Positions 1 to 7,612 are shown, numbered from the stretch's first letter. The stretch is 19,254 nucleotides of DNA from Eubacteriales Family XIII. Incertae Sedis bacterium (GCA_031287295.1 JAITTH010000119.1:1-19254); one strand, 5' to 3'. Numbers and translations: made by a program. Notes: generated by a model not told the origin, from the sequence alone.

Positions 1-170
1 ATATCGCAGGAAATTCTTGTATCTTTCCCTATCAGAATCAAAGGGCTTCCCCCATGCGTCTCTTTGCTAAGCACACTGGTGCCTGCTTTCCCAAGCGCAC
101 ATGCCAGTTCCGGCGTCAATTCGTCGCCGGCAATTCCTCGAACTCCATCTGTACCAAATAATCTTCCCAT
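1..170 (-). CDS. glmM: Phosphoglucosamine mutase, N-terminal part (runs off the window)
   Basis: GlmM interconverts glucosamine-6-phosphate and glucosamine-1-phosphate in the cytoplasm, on the way to UDP-GlcNAc and peptidoglycan. Only about 56 codons are present. They begin MGRLFGTDGVRGIAG and continue through a segment ending IGKDTRIS, both hallmark sequences of the GlmM N-terminal domain; the phosphoserine loop and the rest lie beyond position 1. The ATG at 170 is chosen because it matches the family start exactly. No strong Shine-Dalgarno site precedes it. It follows the cdaR stop by 18 bases, so translation may depend on coupling. The order cdaA-cdaR-glmM is a conserved Bacillota cluster, and known work shows that CdaA, CdaR and GlmM interact to tie c-di-AMP synthesis to cell-wall precursor supply. 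The identification is secure; the gene is incomplete only because of the window edge. Confidence 0.95.
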   Translation of the reverse strand, partial: MGRLFGTDGVRGIAGDELTPELACALGKAGTSVLSKETHGGSPLILIGKDTRISCD

Positions 171-188
171 GATGATTACGATTTCTTT

Positions 189-620
189 CTATTTTTCTTT
201 TTCCGTGCTGCGCGCACCCGCCCCGTCCTTATCGTCTGCCTCACTCAAATCCACGACGGAGATCGTGATATAAGTTGGCTTGACGTCCGTAACCTTTAAG
301 CCCAGAGGTGCTGCCACCGTCACCGTCACATGATGATTCCCGTATGTAAGCCCCTGCACATCTGCCACTGCTTTGAAATGTTCTTCTTTTAAATCAACAA
401 GCTCCGAGCGGTTCCCGGTAACCGTCACCGTTACGGTTCCCACGTCTTCCGAGTCGATGGCAAGTCCTTGCGCCGTAAGTGCATCCGCGTTCGTTATGTT
501 CACAGGTATGTTGGTGAATCGTTCCTCTCCAACGGGATCAATCGCCAAAACAACGTATGCCCAAAGGGCAATCGCGATAAGGATAGAGAGAACCAGATTG
601 AATTTATTGTTTTGGAGCAC
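189..620 (-). CDS. cdaR: CdaR-like regulator of diadenylate cyclase, single YbbR domain
   Basis: CdaR is a membrane-anchored, outward-facing protein that modulates CdaA. The 143-residue product has one N-terminal membrane segment (about residues 8-27), then one YbbR-type beta domain (about 35-120, with the TVTVTVTGNRSELVDL stretch), and a charged tail ending in EKEK. Family members in Bacillus are much longer and carry several YbbR repeats, so this is a minimal version. It is not an obvious truncation: glmM starts only 18 bases after the TAG stop, leaving no room for lost repeats. The start is GTG at 620, preceded by AAGGTGAG at good spacing. The first 17 bases overlap the end of cdaA, which implies translational coupling. 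Position and topology support CdaR; overall sequence similarity of YbbR proteins is low. Confidence 0.88.
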   Translation of the reverse strand: MLQNNKFNLVLSILIAIALWAYVVLAIDPVGEERFTNIPVNITNADALTAQGLAIDSEDVGTVTVTVTGNRSELVDLKEEHFKAVADVQGLTYGNHHVTVTVAAPLGLKVTDVKPTYITISVVDLSEADDKDGAGARSTEKEK

Positions 621-1443
621 GTCTTCTCACCTTTCTTAAAACACTGCCTGTCGGTGCAGAATAATCTTCGCCGAGGTAAAGGTTTAGAATACGTTTTTCA
701 AGCGTTTTGACCTGCAAGAACCTTGTGAGTTTTCCTTCTCGCGCATTGGAAATGATTCCCGTTTCCTCCGAAACGACAATCGCCAAAGAATCAGAAACCT
801 CGGTAATTCCAATAGCAGCACGATGCCTCGTTCCAATTTCCGCAGGAAGCCCCACGCCGTCTGTAAGCGGCAAAATACTGGCGGCCGAAACGATTCGATT
901 TTTGCGTAAGATCGCCGCACCGTCATGGAGTGGTGTATCGCCCATAAAAATATTTTTCAGGAGTTCTGCGGACAGCATACTGTCTAACATAACACCGGAT
1001 TCCGTATATTCGGTCAGACTGATTTCCCGCTCCAACACAATCAGGGCGCCAATACGATTTGCGCTGAAAAAATCGACGGCCTGAACGATGGTAGATGCCA
1101 AAGACTTAATCTCGTCTTTGTCCATATTGGCATATCTGGATCGAAATAATTTACTACGACCGACATGCTCCAAACCGCGACGCAATTCGGGTTGAAAAAC
1201 AACAACTAAGGCAATTACGCCAAATTGCATGAAGCCTTTCAAAAGCCAATTGAGTGAATAGAGATGGAAAAACCCGGAAAAAAAGGTCGCAGCCAAAAGA
1301 ATAACGAGCCCCTTTACCAGCTGTTCTGCCCGCGTTTCACGGATAAAGCCCAGCACTTTATAGATGACAAAGGCGATCAGTGTTATATCTATGAAATCCC
1401 AGAGTCCAAATCCGGAAATAAGATTCTCGAACGTATCCGGCAT
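604..1443 (-). CDS. cdaA: Membrane diadenylate cyclase CdaA (c-di-AMP synthase)
   Basis: CdaA condenses two ATP molecules to cyclic di-AMP, an essential second messenger controlling potassium and osmolyte uptake and wall homeostasis. Three membrane helices lie at about residues 13-33, 43-60 and 66-84. The DAC domain follows with its two signature motifs: DGA at 174-176 (in PLHDGAAIL) and RHR in GTRHRAA at 204-210. Length from the chosen start is 279 residues, close to the usual size of about 273. The frame is open further upstream to a TTG at 1491, but that start has no ribosome site, whereas the ATG at 1443 follows AAAGGAAA at suitable distance. The gene overlaps cdaR by 17 bases. A weak promoter-like pair (TTGAGA, 18 bases, TGTATA) lies just upstream at about 1462-1491, but I do not consider it established. 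Confidence 0.96.
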   Translation of the reverse strand: MPDTFENLISGFGLWDFIDITLIAFVIYKVLGFIRETRAEQLVKGLVILLAATFFSGFFHLYSLNWLLKGFMQFGVIALVVVFQPELRRGLEHVGRSKLFRSRYANMDKDEIKSLASTIVQAVDFFSANRIGALIVLEREISLTEYTESGVMLDSMLSAELLKNIFMGDTPLHDGAAILRKNRIVSAASILPLTDGVGLPAEIGTRHRAAIGITEVSDSLAIVVSEETGIISNAREGKLTRFLQVKTLEKRILNLYLGEDYSAPTGSVLRKVRRRAPKQ

Positions 1444-1598
1444 ATTGTTTCCTTTATTTCGTATACAGTCAATAAATCGCTCGAATCTCAACGGTTTTCG
1501 ATGTAGCGACCTATACTCGTAATCTTGTCTAAGCGATCGTTAAATGCTTACTTCACTATACAGAAAACGCAGCATTTTTTCAATAGCCTCACCTATGT

Positions 1599-1633
1599 AA
1601 AAGAGCGTTTCCAGAAATTTTCCGGAAACGCTC
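1599..1633 (-). terminator. Intrinsic terminator after hpf
   Basis: A perfect 10-bp stem pairs 1603-1612 with 1624-1633 around an 11-base loop. Read on the minus strand it is followed by TTTT at 1602-1599. It lies about 27 bases downstream of the hpf stop codon and separates hpf from the cdaA cluster. Confidence 0.8.
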
Positions 1634-1659
1634 ATGCTTTCTTCACAAAACGCAGAGTT

Positions 1660-2181
1660 CTAGTTTTTGGTCTGCAACAACCCATAGTCTCCGTCTTTTC
1701 TGCGGTATACAACCCCGATCTGTTCCGTATCCATATCCATGAATACAAAAAAGTCGTGCTGTAAAAGCTCCATCTGCAAAACCGCTTCTTCCGCAGACAT
1801 CGGCAACAAGTCGAATTGCTTCGTTTTGACAATTCTGAGTTCTTCTTCTGCTTCTTCCGGAAGATCGTCAAACAAAATGGTCTTGCTGTCCTTATGCTTT
1901 TTAATCAATTTGCTCTTAAATTTCGACATTTGGCTCGAAAGTTTGTCTACGACCTTGTCGATTCCGCTGTATATATCGTTTGTTGTATCTTCCGCACGGA
2001 AAATCGTTCCGTTTGCCCAAATCGTCGCTTCTATTTTCTGACGACCTTTTTCCATAGACAACGTTACATTTGCATCAATATCGTTTGAAAAATATTTGGA
2101 AAGTTTGCTGAATTTCGACTCAATCGTATCTCTCAAATGGTCGCTTGCACTCAAATTTTTACTGGTTAGAACTACTTTCAT
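1660..2181 (-). CDS. hpf: Long-form ribosome hibernation promoting factor
   Basis: HPF binds the 30S decoding region in starved cells and, in its long form, joins two 70S ribosomes into inactive 100S dimers. The 173-residue product has the N-terminal S30Ae fold (about 1-97, starting MKVVLTSKNLSASDHLRD) and the C-terminal dimerisation domain (about 117-172, with KQFDLLPMSAEEAVLQMELL and the ending VVYRRKDGDYGLL). Two domains plus linker define the long form found in Bacillota, usually about 180-190 residues. The ATG at 2181 is chosen over an upstream in-frame start at 2214 because GGAGG lies 6 bases before it and family members begin here. The gene is monocistronic: it has its own extended -10 promoter and an intrinsic terminator, consistent with growth-phase control, though no alternative sigma site is evident. 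Confidence 0.95.
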   Translation of the reverse strand: MKVVLTSKNLSASDHLRDTIESKFSKLSKYFSNDIDANVTLSMEKGRQKIEATIWANGTIFRAEDTTNDIYSGIDKVVDKLSSQMSKFKSKLIKKHKDSKTILFDDLPEEAEEELRIVKTKQFDLLPMSAEEAVLQMELLQHDFFVFMDMDTEQIGVVYRRKDGDYGLLQTKN

Positions 2182-2247
2182 CCATAACCTCCATTCCGTG
2201 CGTGGACGTTCCACACATCGATCCCATGTACTGCGGCTTCTTTCCCT

Positions 2248-2256
2248 ATTATACCA
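2248..2256 (-). promoter_or_regulatory. Extended -10 promoter of hpf
   Basis: On the minus strand 2256-2248 reads TGGTATAAT, a perfect extended -10. No good -35 box is seen 17 bases upstream. The predicted transcript start near 2241 gives a leader of about 60 bases, which contains a small inverted repeat (GTGGA/TCCAC) at about 2201-2213. Confidence 0.55.
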
Positions 2257-2313
2257 TATTTCCCAATGTCGCCGTTTTTAATTCAGGATTTTTTCAAAGA
2301 CGTGCGCTTGCGT

Positions 2314-2880
2314 TTAAATCGTATCCTTTTCCCTTGCAAACCCTGCATCAGATCGAATGATGAAGGCATATTCACATTCATTTTCTGCCCATTTACAAGT
2401 CATTTTGAATCCTCGGATTAAGTTGCCCGGCAGATAATCTTCGGAGTTTGAACTCAGCAAAGACGCCATATTCGTTTTTAATTCAAACTCGGCCTTTCTG
2501 TTTTTGAATGTAATTTGGATATCCTCTGTAGTCACATCCCCGTATTTGTTTCCCCCATTCTCATTTAAGACGGAATCGGTAAGAATAACGGAATCCGGAG
2601 CAGTGCCATCCAATTCAATGCTGATGATCTCTCCCACCTTAATATACGGCAAGTCTGTTCGCGTCTTCTCTTTCATGAGAACCTTAAAGTTATCTTCTCG
2701 ATCTACGACACCACCATTCCATTTATTGAGACCGACAGAGGTGGGAATATCCATTGACCCGGATTTCACAACCATTTCCGGAGGAGAGTCTTGCACACAA
2801 GCGGACAAAACGAAACAGAAAAGAAGCACGACCGAAAAAAATGTCGCTATCGCGCGTTTTCCAGGGGATTGATTTTTCAT
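2314..2880 (-). CDS. Putative lipoprotein of unknown function
   Basis: The 188-residue product begins with a classic lipoprotein signal: a basic N-end, a hydrophobic stretch at about residues 12-25, and the lipobox LSAC with the acylated cysteine at 28. The mature part (about 160 residues) is soluble, beta-rich in appearance, and has no motif I recognise. It should be anchored to the outer face of the membrane. The gene starts 20 bases after the thioesterase stop on the same strand, so it may be the last gene of the pyr transcript. The ATG at 2880 has only a distant GAGGA as ribosome site. The stop TAA lies 58 bases above the hpf -10 box and no clear terminator is visible between. Function cannot be assigned; the lipoprotein call itself is well supported. 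Confidence 0.85.
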   Translation of the reverse strand: MKNQSPGKRAIATFFSVVLLFCFVLSACVQDSPPEMVVKSGSMDIPTSVGLNKWNGGVVDREDNFKVLMKEKTRTDLPYIKVGEIISIELDGTAPDSVILTDSVLNENGGNKYGDVTTEDIQITFKNRKAEFELKTNMASLLSSNSEDYLPGNLIRGFKMTCKWAENECEYAFIIRSDAGFAREKDTI

Positions 2881-2900
2881 GATGACTCAAATCCTCGAGC

Positions 2901-3317
2901 CTAAAAGCTCACCGTGTATGCGTTGCCGACCATGAGGGCGACTTGCGTGCCCAGTTCATCGGTTACCGTATGATGATAGACGCCGATTACGCGTCCCTTT
3001 TGCTTGCACTCAGCTCTGACAATAAGTCGCTTTCCTTTCGGTTGCCGATAGAAGTTGATGTTGCACGATTGTGCAACCGTAGCTTTGTGTTGCCACTCGC
3101 CACTTTCGACAAAGCCGGCGTTGCAGACAACCGCAAATGCCGAATCTGTGAGCGTAAAGATTGCGCCTCCTTGTACCGCGCCCGTAGCGTTTAAGTGCAT
3201 TTCCGAAATATCCATTGACAAAACGGCATAGTCCTCTCCGACCTCATCGATCTGAACGCCTGTTGCTGTCAAGTAGTGATCCTTTACAAAGTGTTCTCGA
3301 ATCTTTTCAATATTCAT
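2901..3317 (-). CDS. PaaI-type hotdog-fold acyl-CoA thioesterase
   Basis: Proteins of this family hydrolyse acyl- or aryl-CoA thioesters. The 138-residue length is typical. The core motif lies at residues 41-62 (HLNATGAVQGGAIFTLTDSA): an Asn (N43), the GG pair at the start of the central hotdog helix, and a conserved Asp (D58). The position before GG is Gln rather than the His often seen in PaaI itself, a variant common in Bacillota homologues. The rest (INFYRQPKGKRLIVRAE, GRVIGVYHHTVTDELGTQVA) fits the second half of the hotdog sheet. The ATG at 3317 has AGGA about 8 bases upstream. It follows cdd by 36 bases on the same strand, within a spacer that carries a tandem GAAAACAGGA repeat. Substrate unknown; a link with pyrimidine metabolism is not obvious. 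Confidence 0.88.
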   Translation of the reverse strand: MNIEKIREHFVKDHYLTATGVQIDEVGEDYAVLSMDISEMHLNATGAVQGGAIFTLTDSAFAVVCNAGFVESGEWQHKATVAQSCNINFYRQPKGKRLIVRAECKQKGRVIGVYHHTVTDELGTQVALMVGNAYTVSF

Positions 3318-3353
3318 ACATCCATTCCTGTTTTCTTGTCCTGTTTTCTCGCT

Positions 3354-3746
3354 TTACTTATTTTCCAATCGAAATCCGTTTGGCAGCAATTCCGATATCG
3401 GAAAGATTTCAAGTGCTTCCACGGTTTTCCCTGTGATCACACGAATATCCGCCCCGAATTCAAATAAGAATTGCCTGCAAATACCGCACGGATAGACCGC
3501 TTCCCCACTCGACGCACAGATTGCAATGGCAATCAAATCATCCTTGTGTCCTGCGAAAACCGCAGAGGAAATCGCCACACGTTCTGCGCAGAGCGTAGCA
3601 CCATAGGAAGCATTCTCGATATTTGCACCCCGAAAAATCTCACCTGTGCCGGTAAGAACCGCCGCACCTACGCTGTACCTTGAATAGGGTGCGTAGGCGT
3701 ACTGCATGGCATCCTGTGCTTGGATGAATAATTCTCGATCCGTCAA
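3354..3746 (-). CDS. cdd: Cytidine deaminase
   Basis: Cdd deaminates cytidine and deoxycytidine to (deoxy)uridine in pyrimidine salvage. The 130-residue protein is the homotetrameric type. Visible landmarks are the substrate motif NIEN (42-45), the zinc ligand and proton shuttle CAE at 53-55, and PCGIC at 86-90 supplying the other two zinc cysteines. The start is TTG at 3746: the N-terminus from there (TDRELFIQAQDAMQYAYAPYS) aligns with the Bacillus enzyme, and GGAG sits 8 bases upstream. The TTG shares bases with the TGA stop of the ilvN-like gene (TTGA overlap), so translation is probably coupled. Its place at the end of a de novo pyr operon combines salvage with synthesis under one transcript. 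Confidence 0.95.
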   Translation of the reverse strand: MTDRELFIQAQDAMQYAYAPYSRYSVGAAVLTGTGEIFRGANIENASYGATLCAERVAISSAVFAGHKDDLIAIAICASSGEAVYPCGICRQFLFEFGADIRVITGKTVEALEIFPISELLPNGFRLENK

Positions 3747-4258
3747 TCGCGCGACTCCGCAATTTCGAAAATATATTGCTCTTCTTCTCCCGAGTTGAGC
3801 GCAATGGCGCCGCCTCTTGCCATGTCGAGAATATCGTACTCGGAGAGAAGACTGACCAACAAATCAATCTTTTCAGGCGTATCGCTATGTTCGAGCATGA
3901 GCGTTGTTGGGGAAATATCAACAATGGAGCAATCCATGATTTTCGCGAGATCGACAATTTCTGTTCGTTCCGACTTCGAGGCCCGAACCTTAATCAGCAT
4001 AATTTCACGACGCGTTGATTCTTCATGGGAAAGTCGTTCAATACGGATGACATCTTCCAGTTTTGTCATCTCTTTTGCTGCTTCATCCGCCACGTATTCG
4101 TCTCCCTCAATGACGACGGTCATACGGGTCACATCGTGCTGGCGTGTGGGACCTGCCGTAATGCTGTCGATGTTGAACCCCCGCCTTGCAAGGAGCGCCG
4201 AGATTCGAGAAAGAACACCGGGCTTGTTTTCCATTACCACACCAATCGTATGTCTCAT
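3743..4258 (-). CDS. ilvN: Acetolactate synthase small (regulatory) subunit
   Basis: The small subunit activates the catalytic subunit of acetohydroxyacid synthase and confers feedback inhibition by valine in the branched-chain amino acid pathway. The 171-residue product starts MRHTIGVVMENKPGVLSRIS, the signature of the N-terminal ACT domain (about 1-75, with RGFNIDSITAGPT), followed by the C-terminal domain (about 85-160). AAAGGAGG stands 9 bases before the ATG at 4258, a strong site. The catalytic subunit gene ilvB is normally adjacent but no such gene is in the window; the gene sits instead between pyrE and cdd, 37 bases after pyrE and overlapping cdd by 4. Family assignment is firm. Whether it serves a distant IlvB or has another partner cannot be told. 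The symbol ilvH would be equally valid. Confidence 0.93.
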   Translation of the reverse strand: MRHTIGVVMENKPGVLSRISALLARRGFNIDSITAGPTRQHDVTRMTVVIEGDEYVADEAAKEMTKLEDVIRIERLSHEESTRREIMLIKVRASKSERTEIVDLAKIMDCSIVDISPTTLMLEHSDTPEKIDLLVSLLSEYDILDMARGGAIALNSGEEEQYIFEIAESRD

Positions 4259-4295
4259 TTTCTGTTCCTCCTTTAGCTTATGCGTTATTTGCTAT

Positions 4296-4970
4296 TTATA
4301 TTACCTTATTTGTGCAATACTTTTCCATGTAGGATTGAATTTTTGTGCGGTATTCTTCGTTTTCCACATGCTCGAGAATGTCAAGAACCGTCACGATGGG
4401 AAAGACGGGCAGACCCAAATCGCTTTCGACTTCTTCGACGGCACTCTTTTCGCCCTGACCTCGTTCCATGCGATCGACCGAAATAATCAAACCCGAAATT
4501 TCTACTTTCGCAGCATTTCGAATCATCGGAAGTACCTCGCGAATCGCCGTTCCCGCGGTGATGACATCGTCAATGACCAAAACCCGATCTCCATCCTTGA
4601 TGCCGGACCCAACAAGTTCGCCACCTTCGCCATGGTCTTTTGTCTCTTTGCGGTTGAAGCAGTACCCAAGTTCAATACCATGGTTTTTCGCCAGAGCAAT
4701 CGACGTCGCAACGCAAAGTGGAATGCCTTTGTAAGCAGGACCAAACAACACATCGACGTTTTTGGGAATGCTTCCGTTCTCCATGTTTTCTGCGATGCAA
4801 GCCGCATAATATTCACCGAGAAGACCGATCTGTGTTCCCGTTTTGAAAAACCCTGTGTTGATGAAATACGGAGACAGCCGCCCACTCTTTGTCGTGAACG
4901 CTCCGAATTTCAGAACATTAGCTTCGAGCATGAACGCAATAAAATCTTTTCTGTACGTTTTGGGATTCAT
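4296..4970 (-). CDS. pyrE: Orotate phosphoribosyltransferase
   Basis: PyrE joins orotate to PRPP to give OMP. The 224-residue product shows the family in order: FGAFTTKSGRLSPYF (22-36), GPAYKGI (77-83), the flexible-loop motif FNRKETKDHGEGG (105-117) and the PRPP-binding signature LVIDDVITAGTA (131-142). It resembles the shorter bacterial OPRT type of about 210-220 residues. The ATG at 4970 overlaps the TGA stop of pyrD as ATGA, so the two are translationally coupled. It is the last biosynthetic gene of the pyr block; 37 AT-rich bases without a terminator separate it from ilvN. Confidence 0.97.
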   Translation of the reverse strand: MNPKTYRKDFIAFMLEANVLKFGAFTTKSGRLSPYFINTGFFKTGTQIGLLGEYYAACIAENMENGSIPKNVDVLFGPAYKGIPLCVATSIALAKNHGIELGYCFNRKETKDHGEGGELVGSGIKDGDRVLVIDDVITAGTAIREVLPMIRNAAKVEISGLIISVDRMERGQGEKSAVEEVESDLGLPVFPIVTVLDILEHVENEEYRTKIQSYMEKYCTNKVI

Positions 4971-5839
4971 TTTCTCGGGTCTCCATATTTCCGGACTGCT
5001 TCCTCTAATTCTTGGACGATACGCACGGGTGCGGCAGGGTCGATCAGCGCGGCAGTGCCCACGGCAACCGCAGTTGCCCCCGCAAGCAGGAATTCGTACG
5101 CGTCCTCGCCCGTCATAATTCCACCCATGCCGATAATGGGAACATCCACGGCGTGCGCAACCTCGTAGACCATCCGAATGGCAATCGGTCGTATGGCAGG
5201 ACCGGAAAGCCCGCCTGTGCCGTTTGCCAGAATCGGCTTCCCTGTATTAAGGTCGATGCGCATACCAACCAACGTGTTAATGAGTGAAATACCGTCTGCG
5301 CCCGCAGCAACCGCTGCCTTTGCAATTTCAACGATATTGGTAACATTCGGCGAAAGTTTAACGATGATCGGTTTTTTCGTATGCTGTTTTGCGGCGCTCG
5401 TTACAAGATGGACGGCTTTCGGATCGACACCGAAGGCCAACCCGCCCTCCTTGAGATTCGGACAGGAAACATTCAGCTCAAGAATATCGACATCGGTTTT
5501 GTCCAACTTCCGAACGACCGCACAATACTCTTCAATTTCATGCCCTGCTACATTTGCAATCACAACCATGCCACGTTGCTTCAATTCGGGAAGCTCCTGT
5601 TCGATGTAAGCATCGACGCCGGGGTTTTCAAGTCCGACGGCATTGAGCATTCCCGAAGGCGTCTCCGCAATACGCGGAAGAGGATTTCCACGCCAAGGAA
5701 TCGGCGACACGCCTTTGGTTGTAATTGCACCAAGCAATTCAGGATTGTAGTATTTCGGACTTTCCTTTGCATTGAAGGTTCCGGCAGCTGTCGTCACCGG
5801 ATTTTTCCAATGGATGCCAAACATTTCTATTCCATTCAT
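4967..5839 (-). CDS. pyrD: Dihydroorotate dehydrogenase, class 1B catalytic subunit
   Basis: This FMN enzyme oxidises dihydroorotate to orotate and, with PyrK, passes electrons to NAD+. From the chosen start it has 290 residues. Motifs: NAVGLENPG (66-74), the catalytic-loop cysteine in NVSCPN (123-128, C126) that marks class 1, the FMN-contacting lysine in VKLSPN (160-165), GGLSGPAIRPIA (209-220) and GMGG (237-240). An in-frame GTG at 5848 exists, but it falls inside the ribosome site AGAGGTG, whereas the ATG at 5839 is 8 bases after that site and overlaps the pyrK stop as ATGA. It is coupled on both sides, to pyrK upstream and pyrE downstream. Confidence 0.97.
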   Translation of the reverse strand: MNGIEMFGIHWKNPVTTAAGTFNAKESPKYYNPELLGAITTKGVSPIPWRGNPLPRIAETPSGMLNAVGLENPGVDAYIEQELPELKQRGMVVIANVAGHEIEEYCAVVRKLDKTDVDILELNVSCPNLKEGGLAFGVDPKAVHLVTSAAKQHTKKPIIVKLSPNVTNIVEIAKAAVAAGADGISLINTLVGMRIDLNTGKPILANGTGGLSGPAIRPIAIRMVYEVAHAVDVPIIGMGGIMTGEDAYEFLLAGATAVAVGTAALIDPAAPVRIVQELEEAVRKYGDPRK

Positions 5840-6654
5840 ACCCAGCACACCTCTTTCGCGTCAAACACCGGACCATCGACACAGATCTTCTTTTTTCCGA
5901 CAGTCGTTTCGCACGTACATCCGACACAGGCACCCATACCGCAACCCATTCGCGCCTCCAGACAGACCTGCAAAGCAATTCCCTTGTCACCGCACCATTG
6001 GTCCATAGCACGAAGCATAGGCATTGGTCCGCAAGAGAGACATCCCGTGATCTTGTCAAGCCCCGATGCCTTCACCGAACCTGCCTCTAACGCGAAAAAC
6101 AAGTTGAGGATGTTTCCCGTCATTCCGAGCGGTTTGCTTTGTGTTCCATCTGTCTCCGAAATCACAAAGGTCTGATCGCAGTATTTCGATATTTCTTCAA
6201 CCAGAAACGCCGTATCACGAAATCCCGTCACTGCGGTAATCTTCTTTGCCGATGAATCCGATTTTTGTATGAGTTCGCGCAAGCGTCTGGCAGCAAACAA
6301 AAGCGATGGAATTCCGGTACCGCCGGAGGCCAGCAAAATATGCTCACCCATGGCAGAAAGATCGTAGCCGTTTCCGTTTGGACCCAAAATATCCAAAAAA
6401 TGCCCCGACTTCTTTTCCGAAAGCAATTCTGTGCCCTGTCCAACCACCATGTAATAAAGCGTTATGGCTTGACCATCCGCATCAGCAACCCCAAACGGAC
6501 GAGGGAGGAGAAACTGTTTCTGTGGCAAATAGAGATTCACAAACTGCCCCGGCTTTGCGGTATCTGCAATTTCCGGCGCATGAAGTCGTATCCGCTGTAT
6601 TCCGCCTCCTATTTTTATGTTTTCAAGAATTTGTGCTCTCTCGCGTTTTTTCAT
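5836..6654 (-). CDS. pyrK: Dihydroorotate dehydrogenase electron transfer subunit
   Basis: PyrK carries FAD and a [2Fe-2S] cluster and links PyrD to NAD+. The 272-residue protein has a ferredoxin-reductase-like FAD domain with RPFGV at 52-56 and GPNGNGY at 91-97, then an NAD domain beginning with the glycine-rich LLASGGTGIPSL (107-118). The C-terminal cluster motif has cysteines at 238, 243, 246 and 258 (C-X4-C-X2-C-X11-C), as expected for the family. The ATG at 6654 overlaps the pyrF stop by one base (TAATG), and the end overlaps the pyrD start. Presence of pyrK next to pyrD establishes a class 1B, NAD-dependent dihydroorotate dehydrogenase, usual for anaerobic Bacillota. Confidence 0.97.
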   Translation of the reverse strand: MKKRERAQILENIKIGGGIQRIRLHAPEIADTAKPGQFVNLYLPQKQFLLPRPFGVADADGQAITLYYMVVGQGTELLSEKKSGHFLDILGPNGNGYDLSAMGEHILLASGGTGIPSLLFAARRLRELIQKSDSSAKKITAVTGFRDTAFLVEEISKYCDQTFVISETDGTQSKPLGMTGNILNLFFALEAGSVKASGLDKITGCLSCGPMPMLRAMDQWCGDKGIALQVCLEARMGCGMGACVGCTCETTVGKKKICVDGPVFDAKEVCWV

Positions 6655-7595
6655 TACAAAACCTTCGTCAATTCTTCCTGCATTTGTAACGCTGCCTTAC
6701 GCGCGGCATCACCGACGGGAAATCCGATGGATTCTTTTTTCCATGCTGCAATAATGCCTCTCGAGGAATTGACGATGCAACCACGCCCATGACGATCGAA
6801 GAATCCGCGAAGATCTTCTGCGCTTGCACCCTGAGCCCCGTATCCCGGCACCAAGAAGAAAAGCTGTGGGAAAAGCGCACGGAGATGTTGTCCTACCGCA
6901 GGATGTGTTGCACCGACAACCGCGCCGACTTTACTGAATCCGTACGAACCAATCAATTCCGAACCCCACATCTGTGTCAACTTTGCCACCTTTACATAGA
7001 TCGGGTCAGCGTTCTCATCCGTCTCACCCGATGAGGAACCCGCAGCAACTGCCAGCAAATCTTGTATTTCGCTGCTGCTCGGATTGCTTGTCTTCACCAG
7101 AACAAATATCATCTTGTCCAGATCTTTAATCGCCTCGGTAAATGGCAAGATTCCATCCGTTCCAAGATACGGATTCACTGTAATCGCGTCTTCGTTCCAC
7201 AGATCGTACTTTACGCCGTCAATCTCAACGCCTGACAAGTGTCCGGCATATGCCTCCGCCGTACTTGAAATGTCCCCACGCTTTACATCTCCGATCACCA
7301 AAAGCCCTTTTGATGTAGCATATTCTGTGGTTTCAAGGTAGGCGCGAACACCGTGAAGACCATATTTTTCATACATGGCAATCTGCGGTTTTACCGCGGG
7401 TACAATGTCGTAAATACAGTCGATGATTTCCCTGTTGAAACGCAGAAACATCTCGGCTACGGCCTGTGCGGTAGGTCCATATTCCGAAATCGCTGCCTCT
7501 CGCATCACATCCGGTATCATCTCAATGGTTGGGTCAAGCCCAACAACCGATGGGTTTTTCAACTCTTCTATTTTTTCGATTAATCTGTCAATCAT
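6654..7595 (-). CDS. pyrF: Orotidine-5'-phosphate decarboxylase, type 2 (long form)
   Basis: PyrF decarboxylates OMP to UMP. At 313 residues it belongs to the longer subfamily 2, which differs from the roughly 240-residue Bacillus/E. coli form. Key landmarks are VVGLDPTIEMIP (17-28, D21), AVKPQIAMYE (67-76, K69) and the catalytic-loop signature DVKRGDISSTAEAYA at 103-117. The C-terminal phosphate-binding part includes VPGYGAQGA and IVNSSRGI. The ATG at 7595 follows AAGGAAA and lies 17 bases after the pyrC stop. One base is shared with the pyrK start. No frameshift or missing residue was seen. Confidence 0.96.
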   Translation of the reverse strand: MIDRLIEKIEELKNPSVVGLDPTIEMIPDVMREAAISEYGPTAQAVAEMFLRFNREIIDCIYDIVPAVKPQIAMYEKYGLHGVRAYLETTEYATSKGLLVIGDVKRGDISSTAEAYAGHLSGVEIDGVKYDLWNEDAITVNPYLGTDGILPFTEAIKDLDKMIFVLVKTSNPSSSEIQDLLAVAAGSSSGETDENADPIYVKVAKLTQMWGSELIGSYGFSKVGAVVGATHPAVGQHLRALFPQLFFLVPGYGAQGASAEDLRGFFDRHGRGCIVNSSRGIIAAWKKESIGFPVGDAARKAALQMQEELTKVL

Positions 7596-7612
7596 TTTCC
7601 TTGTCTCTTTCG

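Noticed and set aside
1462..1491. cdaA promoter TTGAGA-18-TGTATA
   Set aside because: Weak -10 and it leaves a leader of only about 10 bases; noted in the cdaA entry but not called as a feature.
3795..5168. 457-codon plus-strand open frame
   Set aside because: It is antisense to ilvN, pyrE and the end of pyrD, which have clear family motifs. Its product is Ser/Arg-rich without domains and has no ribosome site.
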